A stretch of 64,000 bases of DNA from Dermanyssus gallinae (taxonomy: Eukaryota > Arthropoda > Arachnida > Mesostigmata > Dermanyssidae). A program made the translations under genes and the position numbers. Position 1 is the stretch's first letter. The number at the start of each line of letters is the position of its first letter. The stretch is taken from contig QVRM01002098.1 in the NCBI GenBank assembly GCA_003439945.1, positions 702,001-766,000 of the forward strand. The letters are read 5' to 3'. The notes beneath the pieces were generated by a model, which saw only the letters and a program-made list of their open reading frames with translations, searched no databases and had not been told where the DNA came from. Below are positions 52,001-63,989 of the stretch, piece by piece.

Positions 52001-52200
52001 GAATGGTGGCTGGAACGAGGAAAACTATGATATATCGCGAAATGTCTATCGCGAAAAAATCGCGTGGGCGAAATGTTTGCCCACCCCCGTTCTATAAAAA
52101 GGTGGAAAGCTCCGCGACTTACATGCGCACTGGATTTACTAGTGGTTAACCTATGCTGGTCTTCACTTGTTCGAGAGGCTACTTTTGTATGTGACGCATA
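49050..52200. other. Intergenic DNA, no gene recognised
   Basis: Only short frames occur (the longest is 116 codons, 50265-49915 minus) and none shows a known motif. The block near 50331-50372 resembles one at 30222-30265, suggesting a shared unidentified repeat. Confidence 0.4.
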
Positions 52201-52202
52201 TA

Positions 52203-52262
<60 letters not shown>

Positions 52263-52273
52263 ATATAATATAT
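52203..52273. repeat. (TA)n microsatellite
   Basis: About 55 bases of TA repeat continuing into TAATATAATATAATATA. Confidence 0.95.
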
Positions 52274-52500
52274 AGGGTCTCTCAGAAATATTTAAAAGGC
52301 GGCATAGGGAATTGTAGGTAAAGTTAATATTTTTTCCAATGGAACATGGTCTGTCTTGCTTCGGAGTAAGAGTGACATTACTAAAATCTATGACACTGGT
52401 GTTATTGCCCGGCATAGGAGCACAAAGTGTGCGGTTGCAAGTCAACCAGTCCTCCTATACAGAAACTAAGCATATCGTCGTCCTGCTTCTCTTTGCGCGA

Positions 52501-52950
52501 AGTAATTAAGTTTTTTGGAAGACATGTTAAGATTTAGTGAATGCATAAGTGACCCACTTCATTAAATAAATCATTCTTTATAGCTCTGGAAGCACACGCG
52601 ACTTATCATATTATTTACAGTAGCTGCTCGACTGTGCTTTCGCAAACCTATATACACACTGGGTGGCACCTGCGGAAATGTTGTTGGACGTCTTGAAATA
52701 TGTTAGGCATCGCTCGAACGGCGTAGTAATTAGGTTTTTTTTCGGAGAGCATGTCGAGATTTAGTGAATGCATAATTGACCAACTCCATCAGATAACTCA
52801 CTCGTTATAGCTCTAGAAGCACGCACAAGTGTTATCTCATTATCTTACAATAGCTGCTCGCTTATGACTTCGTAAACGTTCATGCACATTTGGTGGCGCC
52901 TGCACAGATTTAGTTGAAAATGTTTTGAAATATGTCAGGCATTGCTCAAA
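52501..52950. repeat. 224-bp direct tandem duplication
   Basis: Unit 1 starts agtaattaagttttttggaa at 52501 and unit 2 starts agtaattaggtttttttt at 52725. Shared landmarks in order include gatttagtgaatgcataa, tatagctct, agtagctgctcg-type bases, ggtggc and gaaatatgt. Divergence is moderate, with small indels. No coding potential was seen. Confidence 0.85.
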
Positions 52951-53159
52951 CGGTCTTAGCAGCGGAGGTTATCCCGGCGGCAAGCTCTCTTCACGTGACT
53001 CGAAATCTCGTAGACGAGAGCCTTTCGGTGACCCCGAAGCACAAATCGAGACTTGTTAATTCGGGCGATCGCGACCAAGCAATCCGCCCGCCCCGGCCAA
53101 TCCACCGATTCTCGAAGGTCAAGTTGAGGTAAACGCATACCGCAGCAGTGGAGTACGTA

Positions 53160-53882
53160 TATATATATATATATATATATTATAACGTTCACGAAACAGT
53201 CTCCGTCAACATTCTCAGAAAGGCTTGTGGTTCAAATGTTTAGCCCAGGCGTATAGTGAACGCTAATGTGTTCGCCTTATAGGGCGTTTGGCACACTCAA
53301 TAGCACAAACCGTTAGGTCGCTGACAAATATGGCACCTACGTCCATGTAACATGGTATTGTGGGCCGGACGCGGCTCCAATGAATCTAAATCAATACTTA
53401 GTCACTCGTCCTCATGGGCGGATCGAGTAATTCCTCGTCATCCTAAATCGAGCCGTCTAATTTTAAATCGACCCGTAGACCCCATATCGGACAGGCGCTG
53501 CTCTCAAAGATGTTTTCGAATCTTTTAAACAAATCGGCAAACACATATTGAGTAGCTACTACTAGTCTACTGTCTCATCGGAAAATTTGACGGCACGGCA
53601 CTAAAAACTGCCGATATTTATCTTCAGCTGCAGTCTTTAGAAAAAGCGTTCGAACGTTTGTCTTGTGTGAGGCGATGTCAGTTGCGAAAGGGGGCCGTCC
53701 ATCTTGGCACGTGATAGATGGGTTATGGAAGGTTTTCATGAACCAACTGAATCACGCAAGCAATGCAATAATGTCCTCCCTTGGCATCATGCAGGACTTG
53801 GCAGACATTTTTGTCATTACATAGCTTGAAAGCCGGCTCATGCTGTTAGTTATTAAGGCATTGCAACAGTGCTCATCTGTAT
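53160..53882. other. Intergenic DNA, no feature seen
   Basis: A short (TA)n run at about 53158-53180 is followed by nonrepetitive sequence without open frames of interest. Confidence 0.5.
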
Positions 53883-53899
53883 TTACCCAGCATGGCATG

Positions 53900-53901
<2 letters not shown>

Positions 53902-53941
<40 letters not shown>
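53902..53941. repeat. (TA)n microsatellite
   Basis: Uninterrupted TA run of about 40 bases. Confidence 0.95.
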
Positions 53942-53942
<1 letters not shown>

Positions 53943-54529
53943 GCAGATCAGCCTAATGATAAAGGATTTACTATAGTGCTCCGCCCAAGAAGATTGCAAG
54001 CACCGAAGGTAGTCGTAACTAGGTAGGAGGCAGTGATATTGTGACGAAGCACTCCACCCGCTCTGGCCAGTGCAACAATAGTACACCTACACACTACACT
54101 GTCTATGCATTATGGCGCGGTTCAAACCAATCGATAACCGATGTAACCTTCGACCGACTTCAGAGCCGGAGTCTGGCATTTTTTGGGGTGCGAGTAACGT
54201 CGCGGTGCCTCGCACCACCCGTTCTGACTTAACGTAACGTCCTCGTGAAATTGTGAAGAAGCGTCGTTGAAATGTTTCATCCACCAGCGGTAAACAACAA
54301 GCGGTTTTACGCAGCGACGACTACGCCGAGCGGTTGCGGGCTTTTTCTTTTTTGTTAGAAAAAATCCGGCCTCAGATGATCTCTTTTGTTTATATTGCAT
54401 TAAGCTGTAATTATAAAAGAGTTGTAAACAACGACATATATTAGCATGTAGAACGAAGATGCTGCAAGCTGCTATCTTCTACGCACAACAAACAACAGCA
54501 ACAACAACAACAGTATAAAATCCCTGAAG

Positions 54530-55480
54530 CCTGTCAAGCCCTGTCGCAGCCTTGTAATGATTCCGAAGTAATCGACACGTTAACGAAAGTGCCGTTCGGG
54601 AAGACCCCGGGGCCCGATTTGGACTCAAATGAACATCTCAGACAGTGACTCTTGTTGCGCTCTGCCTCACTACACTCATCAACGAGGTGATGAAAACGTC
54701 CTAGTTACCCACGGAACGGAAGACGAGTCTCCTTGGCATTATCCCTAAAGGACAAGGATCCCGTTGGCTCCATCATCAGCCCGTTGGCTCCATCATCATA
54801 CCGAGGTATCGCAAAGAAGAGCGCTACCTTCAAACGTCTGTCGGCCTTCCTAGCCGCTTAATTAGAACATTTCTTCAAAGTTAACAAAAAGCTGCCTGAG
54901 CAAAACCATGCCTTCAGAAAAGACCGGTCAACAATAGCACCACGCGCTGTACTTCTAAATTCTATACAACGGGCACTTCGAACCAAACTTCTGTCGTATT
55001 CGTAGACTTGAAAGTGTCCTTTGACACGGCGGCGCCAACGATTATAGTTGACAAGCTAGCATTTTGCGGGATTTCATTGGATGAACGCTGAAACGTATTA
55101 AAGGCATTTTACAGAGAGGACAAGTCATAATAGATGGCCGAGCTGCTGAGCACATGACATATCATACAGACCACTGATGTTTCGCAGGGTGATAGTCTTA
55201 GCGCCCTGCTGTGTTTGGTGCTGGTGAGCGACTTTCCTGGAGCTGTACAGGATCGGCACTCGCAGGTAGACGCCTCTATGTATGCAGATGACCTGGTGCA
55301 GAGTTGTCGTAACCAGTTTCACTTGCAACAGTCGCTAGCGACCTTGCAACACTACGTGTAAGCAGACCGGAGGAATTTTGAGATCAATAAGTAACCCAAA
55401 GCTAATGCAATTTCGACGTGGAAGGAAAATTGGCTGGAAGCTGGACGAACTTCGTCCGGATTCAAAAACTGTAGCACTAG
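54530..55480 (+). mobile_element. Degenerate LINE reverse transcriptase fragment
   Basis: In order on the plus strand are FGKTPGPD (about 54595-54618), a fingers segment with NHAFRKDRSTI (about 54905-54937), SQGDSLSALLC (about 55180-55212) and the catalytic YADD box (55281-55292) within ASMYADDLV. These are canonical non-LTR reverse transcriptase landmarks. Numerous stops and frameshifts, plus a 20-bp tandem duplication near 54761-54800, show it is dead. Confidence 0.75.
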
Positions 55481-55813
55481 CCCGTATTCTTTGTACTCAC
55501 GGGCCATAATCGCACCGTCGGACTACTTACTACCTATTCAGATCTCTACAGAACCATCTGCAGGAAAAGAAGTTGAATCAGAAGCAGTAAAAACACACCT
55601 AAAGGCATTACTCGAGATGCAGAAACCAGATTTCTTTGCTATGGATGTTGCTAGTCTGATCCAGAGATGTAAGAGAGGGGGTTGTGGCCAGATGTCCAGA
55701 TATAGGGTTGTGGTCAACAATGGACAAAACTTTTGAATTAAGGAAATCGCTTAACTCTTTCAATTTTGAGATTGATTTGAAAATTTTAAAATTCCAGTTA
55801 CTTTCTGTCTCTC

Positions 55814-55839
<26 letters not shown>

Positions 55840-55848
<9 letters not shown>

Positions 55849-56480
55849 AGGACAAAGACCGGCTAGACTTGTCGTTGAGAGCTACACTGTCAGTATTTGT
55901 GATGCGCTAGCAAAGAGCGTTAAAATGAAAACGACCCATAGGGGCCTCCTCCGTTCTTCAAGCAATGTAGGGTCGAAAACATGGTACAGGCATACGTCCA
56001 CCCTAAAATGAGAGCCAACTACATTGGAGCACGCCGGGCCTACATGCCATGAAACGGTAAACGGCGAGCCAAATCTGAGTTTGAAAAGTTAGATAGGCGG
56101 AAAAGGCTCTTTAGGGAGGCCCAACTTCGGCCGTGAAAATGGCTACGAGCAGGTGAACGCTCTATTGCGTGCCTTATCAGGCCGGAGGTAGTGGCAGCAA
56201 CGCACTTTCAAAACGTAGTCGCTGACAGATATACATTCTCTAGCCGTGCTCCCTCCTTGGTGTTCGTATGGGGGGACGAGGGAGTTACCGAGGCTCGCCC
56301 GGCCCTTTGGGGTAGCTGCAACGCGATATGAAGGGCTTTGTTGGGCAGGCCAGCATGGTCAGACCTGACATAGAAGCGAGCATCTACGGCAAACAGCCCA
56401 GTCTTGCTGGCTTTTCATGAAGCGCTGAAAACTTCCCAACTGCCCGCAGATTAGAGATCCACTGCCTCCTCGTCCTATTG
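55840..56480 (+). mobile_element. Possible LINE linker-region fragment
   Basis: The plus-strand translation contains Arg/Lys-rich helices such as RRAKSEFEKLDRRKRLFREA, resembling the segment between endonuclease and reverse transcriptase in many LINEs. It follows the reverse transcriptase fragment upstream, so it would belong to another copy. The evidence is compositional only. Confidence 0.3.
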
Positions 56481-56509
56481 CGGAATTGCAAAAAAGTCCT
56501 CTATCAATC

Positions 56510-56930
56510 AATCAGGCTTTATTGACGTGCACAACACGTTGGTAACCTGTTACCTTTCGTTTAACATATACACAAGTACGTGCATGTACAAATCAACAGT
56601 GTGTAAGAAATAAACCAACAAAACTAAGTACAATTACCGCAATAGAAGTTTAAAACTTATAACTAACCCAATACAAGTTTAAGATCTGTTAGCGGATCAA
56701 GCTTGAGAAGCCAGAGCCTGGTGTATCGTGGAGTCATACCGGCGCGACGAAGGTCAATTATGGCTCTAATCGCGTCATTCTGAACGACCCCTTGGTTCTC
56801 CTCAGACGCACGAGTGAGGCCACCACGACGTAGCAGACCCTGACACCTGAAGAACAACGGATTCAGGAGAGGCCGATATACAATGTCAACGTGTGCCGTC
56901 CTTCTGAACTGCATAACACAGATACTCCGA
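56510..56930 (-). mobile_element. Possible retroelement 3' end, minus strand
   Basis: A minus-strand frame from 56914 to 56663 (GVVQNDAIRAIIDLRRAG) ends about 140 bases before an AATAAA on that strand. The AATAAA is followed by a TGATTGATTGAT run near 56505-56520, the arrangement of a CR1/L2-like 3' end with a short repeat tail. The protein family was not recognised. Confidence 0.35.
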
Positions 56931-56979
56931 GGTATTTTTTTTAATCTACGCAGGATTTGTGACCTTCACGTCTGCCATT

Positions 56980-57785
56980 ATAATCTTTTATAAGCTGCCT
57001 TGTATGGGAACGCCCATGAACATCTTAAGATTCCTACACTCAGGAGTGGGTGCAGGTAAGACCCGGTGAGACCACAGGCATTTCGTACCACACCCTGAGG
57101 GTGTGGTACGACCGATACCGGGAACTTTCCTACTTTACGACTCAGGTTCTGACCGGACACGGCCAGTTTCAGGGCTACATATTAATGGATAAGAAGGCCA
57201 TCAGCGACATCTGCGTACTGTGTGACTTTGGAGAGGCGAATAGTATAGAGCATACTGTTCTGCGCTGTAATGCTCTCAGGGAAGGAATGCAGGACCATCC
57301 GCTGTGAGACGCCGGCCCATCAGGGAAGTGATCGCCCACCAGCGGTGATGACTTCGACAGAGGCATGGAGGAGATGACGAACTTGTTCGACGCCATTTTG
57401 ACACTTAAGACAGTTAAGGAAACGTCCAAGCGGTAGAGGCTTGAGCGGGTCCCTCGGGGACTCGTCGAGACGAGGACAAAAAGGATGGCGGGGGACAACC
57501 GGGCTCTTATGGTCTCGACGCACCTTACAGTACGGTTTGTAAACGGGCTGAATCCGTCCAACCGCAGATAAACGTGCATGATGATAGACAGGATCGAGAA
57601 GGAGAACGGCAGAGACGCCTCTCCCACAGCTCCGAAGCAAAGCAAAAACTATTCCGAGCCTGAGGTGGTAGGGGAGGAAGCCGTAGGAGGAAGCGTAGTG
57701 GGTTTGTGAGGACCCGCACTAGTCACGCAGGCTGCTAGTGACGCATATGCATCATGCATTCCCGAAACCTTCCATTAAAAAATAC
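56980..57785 (+). mobile_element. LINE 3' end with C-terminal Cys/His motif
   Basis: The frame at 57050-57307 includes VLTGHGQFQGY, then CVLC and EHTVLRC. This LTGHG...C-x2-C...H...C arrangement is characteristic of the C-terminal end of R1/Jockey-type LINE polyproteins. The 3' untranslated part (about 57655-57785) ends A-rich and matches the fragment at 47385-47495. The coding part is truncated upstream. Confidence 0.65.
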
Positions 57786-58140
57786 TCAGCGAAGAAAAGG
57801 TCATTCTCGATGACGGAACTGTGGAACATGTCCCTATTGTGCAAATTACAAGCGTCGACCAGCGCGATAGTTGAAGCCTATTCTAGGTGTTAGTGAGCGG
57901 TCTTCCGAGCTCGATACGGATACGGCACCCACAGGTACACACGCTCATGTACGCGGATGACCTGGTAGTCTTTTTCTGCAGTCGTTTTAATCTGACGCGA
58001 CCGCTAACCGATTTCACAGTCCATGGCTTCCATACGAAAACATGCACGCAAAATTCGATGATGCTACAGACAAATACAATATTAACGTGTGATCCATGTA
58101 TGAAACAATCAATGGTAAATAAAGCATAATAATATATTTA
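57786..58140 (+). mobile_element. LINE reverse transcriptase fragment
   Basis: The plus strand reads VLVSGLPSSIRIRHPQV and then MYADDLVVFF with the catalytic YADD at 57950-57961. It is comparable to the region around 55220-55300, so it is a second copy of a related element. It is truncated at both ends and degenerate. Confidence 0.65.
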
Positions 58141-60835
58141 GATATATTTTCCAAGCACTGACAGCGTCGACGATATATATATATATATATATAGTTTTCT
58201 CGGAAGACTAAAGCATTAACAGCGTCGACGATATATGTATATGTATAGATATATATTTATATATAGTTTTCTCGGAAGACTAGAGGTAGTTCGTCCGCTT
58301 TAAAATGACCGGTTCAAGGCTATATGACGAGTGACTGACATCTGACATCACGCGCGTTTGCCGATTACAATCAGGGATACAGGCGCTTGGGGTGCAGTTG
58401 GATGATAGATTGTGGTCAAGCATTTTATGACATAGCTCAGAAGAGGACGAGGATCGTGCGTGACTACGGCATTCTTATAGTTGCTAGCCCGCAACGGTGC
58501 ACCATGCAATGAACTTTAACGCGCGCGCTGACTGAGCGTAACATATCTGTCGGGCCCCAAAGGAATCTTGGCGATATTTGTTTCTTTCACATGCGCGCCG
58601 TTCTGACGGTGTGAGCGCTCATCTTTGGTTGGAAAAAGCCTTGGTTTATTTTCTTCTGCCATTATACTGCTTCCAGCAAGACTTGGTTTCGACTAGACGC
58701 CCGGTGTGGATTGTTGCTTGTTTGATTTAGCTTTGCCGATAAGAAGCCTCGATAGCGTCGGTGCCTTTTTGCACCGCACAGAAAATGCTTTACATTGCTA
58801 CTCGATATTTCTTAGCAGTTAGCACACTCATTTGAGAGATTTGGAGACTGTAGATTGTATGTGTTCTATCCCGTGACATCTCTACCTTTAGAAGTGTTGT
58901 TTATAAAGATTTGTTATGCTCTTACGACGAGTTAAGTGTTGTGCGTTGTAACGTCAACGAATAGCGGTATCGTATCAACTAAATTCGCGTTTTTTATTGT
59001 CCAACATGGTAGAAGCACACAGCGCAGCCGAAAGAGGAAAGATAGAGAACGCAGAGCCGAGTACCGTTTGGCTAGCTGGAAAGAACGGATGCGGATGTAC
59101 AATAGGAAAATTAATTGAAGAACAAATAATGGATTAATTAATATCCCGATCAGGAGGACAACGCTACAAGGCATTGGTTGCCCTGCCGGAAAGTTTGAAT
59201 TAACTCTGCGACAGAACACTAGGCTTCTCCCTCGAGCCGTTGGCTCGTTAGGTGGCCAGCATTTCAGTTTTCAGCCTGATATCGACGCCGCGCGTAATCG
59301 GTTCCAACGGTTGCGATCGACATTATTATTATTACTACGGGCGTATGTGTCAAATTATTCGCGCTACACCACCCAATTCTGACGAATACGACGCCCACAT
59401 AGATTCACGATTAAAGTACGACGATGGTATTAGCAATAATCTGCAAAAATGCAGATGTCAGAATCTTATTGCTAGGTATTTTGTTCTAAGACCAAGTAAT
59501 CTCCGGAGCGGCGTCTCCATCCACCCTCACGAGGCTGGCTCGCGTGTACGTTGTGAACAACTCATTTGCCTGGAGGATTGCACGTCGTTCACAGATTCGA
59601 AACGACTTTGCTTCTATTGTAATACCCATTTTTCAATCAAGGCGATGTGATATGATATGACATTCGTGCAAGCAAAACGAAGGAACTGTTAGGTCTTGGA
59701 CAGTGCTGATTGATGACCGACATCGTGTAGTCGTTGTACGAGAACTTTCTCTGTATCACATCCAAGCGTATCCAGATCATCATAATCGAATTGGACGACA
59801 ATCGAAATGTGAGGTGAAATAATCGACAATCGATACGTGAGGTGAAATGTCCGACAAGCAACAGCATTCGTATGCGTCTGGCGACCGGAGGATGGACATA
59901 TGGGTTGGTGCACGGGGTCTTCAATGAAGCAATGCGAGAGCGGTTCCGTAAACGTTAAATGTTGGCCGAGAGAAGAGTCAGCCCGAAAATGTCTTAGCAG
60001 AAGCAGCAAGCTTCGAACTGGGGGGACGTAGCACAAGAACATGCAGGATGCACATAAGAACGGCTCGCTCTCACTTGACACAACCGAACACGACTGATTG
60101 ATTGATTGATTGACCATTCGGCACTCGACGAAGAAAAGCAAGAAGAGGAAACAGCCAAGCAAATAACCAACCAATCAGTTAGCCAGCCAGCCTGAACTTA
60201 GACAGACGGTCAATATCTAACAAACGCAGCAGAAAGTAGGACCATACAAGGATGGCCGATGCGTATTCGATTTATTTATTTATTTCTCATTGTCACCACT
60301 TATCGCCATCATCATTGTTCGCAATCAAGCATATGATTTCGCTACCGTCGCAATCTCGAGATCACGCACGGGAATCGGTTCGGTTCTGTCCCGTTCCTGC
60401 AGCCCGGTAAGAAGAGCCCGAAGGACAGAAGTCTGTCTCCTGTGTCTTCTTTTTCATTGATTCGTTTTGGTCGGCCTGACCCTTCGAATTGTTGCTGCTG
60501 TTGATGGGGCAGGGCAGCCCTTTAGGCGCTGACTGGACCGCCGGGGGTGCGGAAGACACGGGAGACCCCCGACAGTGGAGGGGGGGGGCGAGGGAGAGGT
60601 AGGGTAAAGAGCTCTCAAATTGGCTGGCAGAGATGGAAGCCACACTCGAACGAAACCATTTTATCGTTCGAACTACTTAACGCACATGATGACCACCTCA
60701 GAAACCTTTTACAGCCGCTCCCAGATATCTGAATGGGACAATATTGCGTTTGGTTTTCATCGAAACTGACGAGTTATATATACAATGTACTACTGAATAT
60801 AATATTTGCCATTTAGTTGGCCTCAGCAGTTGGTT

Positions 60836-60869
<34 letters not shown>

Positions 60870-61100
60870 GTTTTAATGATCGTTCTTATTCGTTTAGGTT
60901 TGCTGTTGAGTTGATCCGTCACTAGTTTTTATTTAGTAAGTTTACAGTAATCATACACTACTACTACAACCGTCCGTCAATAGTGTAGTGTTATTATAAC
61001 TACTTTTAAATATCTTTAATTAGTAAATACATACTACTATATCACTAAATCATGTTCAGTTAATGGCGCATATACTATAAGTTAACGTATTACTCCAGTA
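58140..61100. other. Intergenic DNA, no gene recognised
   Basis: A duplicated block lies at about 58162-58281, TGAT repeats at 60091-60114, a TTTA repeat near 60269-60285, a G run near 60580 and a (TA)n run at 60840-60867. Open frames up to 161 codons (60174-59689, minus) have no recognised motif. Confidence 0.45.
58162..58281. repeat. Direct duplication around TA repeats
   Basis: The unit acagcgtcgacgatata, a TA stretch, then tatagttttctcggaagact occurs twice in a row. The copies differ mainly in the length and purity of the TA stretch. Confidence 0.85.
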
Positions 61101-61119
61101 AGTAGTGAAAAACTGCCGT

Positions 61120-61480
61120 TGCTGGTATCCCGCAGCAGCAGCAGCAGCACAGCAGCGGCAGCCGCCACCGCCGGCGCGACTCTCAACCTCTCTCTCCTCA
61201 GTTTCAGCTCAACTCAGCGCGCGGCTGGCTCTGTTTGTTTGTTTGTGTACAAAATGTTCACTTTCCCTCTCCTCTCCAAGATGGCGGCGGCGGTCGTTTC
61301 GCCGTTGCCGCCACTGGCAGCCAGCCAGCCAATGAGCGGCGGCCGCAGCGGCGGGAGGCGCCGATCACGTGACCGGCGGCGGCCAATCAGCGTGGCGGCA
61401 ATATTTGAACGGCGCGAACGGTCATCGCAGCTGCTGCTGCTGCTGTTGCTGCTTCTAGTACTACTGCCGCTGCCAGAGGG
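61120..61480. promoter_or_regulatory. GC-rich promoter-like segment (YY1, NF-Y, USF and CHR-like motifs)
   Basis: In an otherwise AT-rich window this segment is strongly GC- and CpG-rich. Visible motifs are CAAGATGGCGGC (61277-61288, YY1/Pho consensus), CCAAT at 61329-61333 and within GGCCAATCAGCG (61383-61387, NF-Y type), TCACGTGA (61365-61372, USF/MITF-type E-box) and TTTGAA (61404-61409, CHR-like) about 17 bases after the second CCAAT. No transcript or coding exon was identified, and direction is not determined. A gene to the right, whose 5'UTR may fill 62-64 kb, is the likely client. Confidence 0.5.
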
Positions 61481-62100
61481 GAGGGTTGGGGGAGGTAGGG
61501 GGGGGGGGTGACGGCCGGCGAGTGGAAAGCGTGCGAGACACGGCGGAGGGGGGAGGGAGGCTGTGAGGGCTAGAGCGCGGGCGAAGATGAGAAGAGGGCA
61601 CGAAGTAAAGGTAAGCAAAGGTTGCGAGGCGGGAGAGAGAAAATCCGAGTTGGAAAAGACACGATGATGGAGAAAGCGAGAAGACGACAAACGCTAACAG
61701 AGCGGGAGAGGAGGGAAATGCAAGTGCCAGCGAGAGTGCAGCGCAACGTACGGCGAGGGAGAGAAAGTAAAGGAGGAGAGAATCTTAGCGATGAGCGTCG
61801 TGAAAGAGAGCATCTGTAGAGGGGGAGTGGGCAAAGCGATAGAGAGAGCGTGACAGAGGGGAGCGAGGTTGAGTATGTAGAAAGGGCGATAGAAGGAAGC
61901 AAAAGGAGAAATATAAAGGGGAGACCTATCAGGAGAAGTAACGGGGAGAGATAGCGAAAGAGAGAGAGAAGCAACCGGGAGAGGTGGAGAGAGCGAGAGA
62001 GGGAGACAGAAGATCGGCGGGGAAAGGTGGAGAGAACGACGCCTCGCCCGCTGTTTTAGCGGACGCAAGACAGACAGATCAGCGGACGAGCGGCCGACAG
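61481..62100. other. GA-rich purine tract region
   Basis: The plus strand is dominated by GAGAG, GGGAG and AAAGG for about 500 bases. Minus-strand frames are consequently Ser/Leu/Pro-rich and not protein-like. It may be transcribed leader DNA or a GAGA-type nucleosome-depleted region. Confidence 0.4.
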
Positions 62101-62322
62101 GCCGACGAAAGAGCGGGCTGGGCGCCGCCGCCGCGGCCGCCGCCGCCGTTGTTGCTGTTGTTGTTGTTTGCTAGCGCTGCTTAGTGCAGCACTAGTTGGT
62201 ACCACGAATCGAGGAGGAGGAGGAGGGTTGTAACTGACGGCCTGACAGCCTGACTGACTGCGAGGGAGAGAGGGAAAGCGCAGCGGCTGCAGCCGACGAA
62301 GCGTGGGGATCAACATTGAACC

Positions 62323-62353
<31 letters not shown>

Positions 62354-63950
62354 CGACAGCGGCGGCGGCGGCAGCGGGGCCAACGAACGACGTTGCGTGC
62401 GTTGAAGCAAGCGGCGGCGGCGGCGGGCGAGCGGACGAGAATCTCTCCGCCGCCATCATCTATCTCCGCTGCTGTGGCGGCGGCGGCAGCGGCGGCAGCG
62501 GCTGTGGTGTTAGTGTGAGTGTGAGTGTGGTGGTGGTGTTGTTGTCGCCGCTGCTGCTGCTGTTTCTGCTACTACGAATCAGTAGGCTTACTACAGGCGC
62601 CGTGCCGCGCCGCTCCTCGGAAGACCACCGGACAGCGACGACGACGACGACGACAACGACGGCGACGACGACGACAGGCTTGGAAATCGCCGCCAAAACT
62701 GAACGTCGTCGTCGACGGCGGCGGCCGCAACAGCAGCAGCAGCAACAACAATAATAACAACAACAATAATACTGTGTGTTTATGCTTGACAGTAGCAGTA
62801 AGTCATCAAACGAAGGATTAATAGTGGTGGTGTTCTTGACAACAACAGCAGCAGCTACGACAACAGCAACAACAACGACAGCAAAAGTAAGCAAAGCAAG
62901 AAGCATCTCAAGAAGTAATGGCACAACAAAACCGCCAATAGCAACAACAACAACAACATTGTCATCGTGATCATCAGCGATGACAACAACAATAACGACC
63001 GCTAAAATAGTAGCAGTAATCAGACAGATAATGTCAGACGTGAGGCAATAGCAGAAAAGGCAGTGTCTTGACATCGTCGTCGTTGTCATCGTCGACAACA
63101 ACAACAGCAACAACGACCACAACAACAACAGCGTCATTGTCAACAACAATAACAACAACACCATCACGTGTATCAACAAAAAGAAAAATAACAACAACAA
63201 CAACTCGTGTGTGCGCGGTGGATTTGTGTTGTCGTCGAGGAGGCAGCAGCAGCAACAGCAACCGGAGTGGAAAAGGTGGTTAATGCTGTTGGTGTTGTCT
63301 CGGCCTTCAGAGGCAAGGAAGCAATGTGATGGCGTGAATTAGTTTAGGTAGACGTTTAGGTGAAAATGATTGTGATCGTGTTGAGTGACTTCGTGTTCGT
63401 CGTCCGTTGAGGCGTACAGCAGCGAAACAGACGCACAAAACCGCAGCGACCAGCACCATCATTTGATGAAGACGACATCACCATTCGATTGATTGATTAA
63501 TTGATGATTGATTAATTGATGATTGATTGATTGACGACCAACGACGAACAAACTCACTACCTTCACAACGACACGACTGCCGTCACTAAATCCAGTCGCC
63601 TCGAGTACAGAGATCGGAGACTTCAACAACAGCTGTAGAGAAAGAGTGTCTTTTCCAGTTCAGTGCCGGCACTGCTCGATGGTTAACTGGCTGGTTTGAA
63701 AGTGATCGCTGTTGTTGTTGTTGTTGTTGCTGTCGCTGATTCTTCAAATAGTCGTTGGTGGTTGTGTTGTGTCTTATGTTGTTGTTGTTGTTGTTGTGGC
63801 TGTTGTCATCACCGTCATCGTCATTATTGTCGTCGTTACACCGTTTCTAGCTGCGTTTCTAGTGTTGCCTGCCCCCTTGGTGTCGTTGTCACGTCGAGTG
63901 AATCGAGTGGTGAAAGTGGCGCGTTCGTTAAAGAGTGCTTAAGTTAGCAA
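62101..63950 (+). repeat. CAN/CGN/GTN trinucleotide low-complexity region
   Basis: Successive tracts of CAACAA, CGGCGG, CGACGA, CAGCAG and (near 63710-63800) GTTGTT dominate. Frames are open on both strands because of the triplet bias, for example a 247-codon minus frame of Leu and Val. A similar texture precedes the SMG9 and BDP1 start codons, so this is plausibly 5'UTR or first-exon DNA of a gene beyond the window. Confidence 0.6.
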
Positions 63951-63989
63951 GCAGCGCGATTGGCTTGTGACAACGGTCTAACTAAGAGA

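Noticed and set aside
62460..63203. 247-codon minus-strand frame
   Set aside because: Almost pure Leu, Val and Ile from CAA/CAG-type repeats; no gene-like features.
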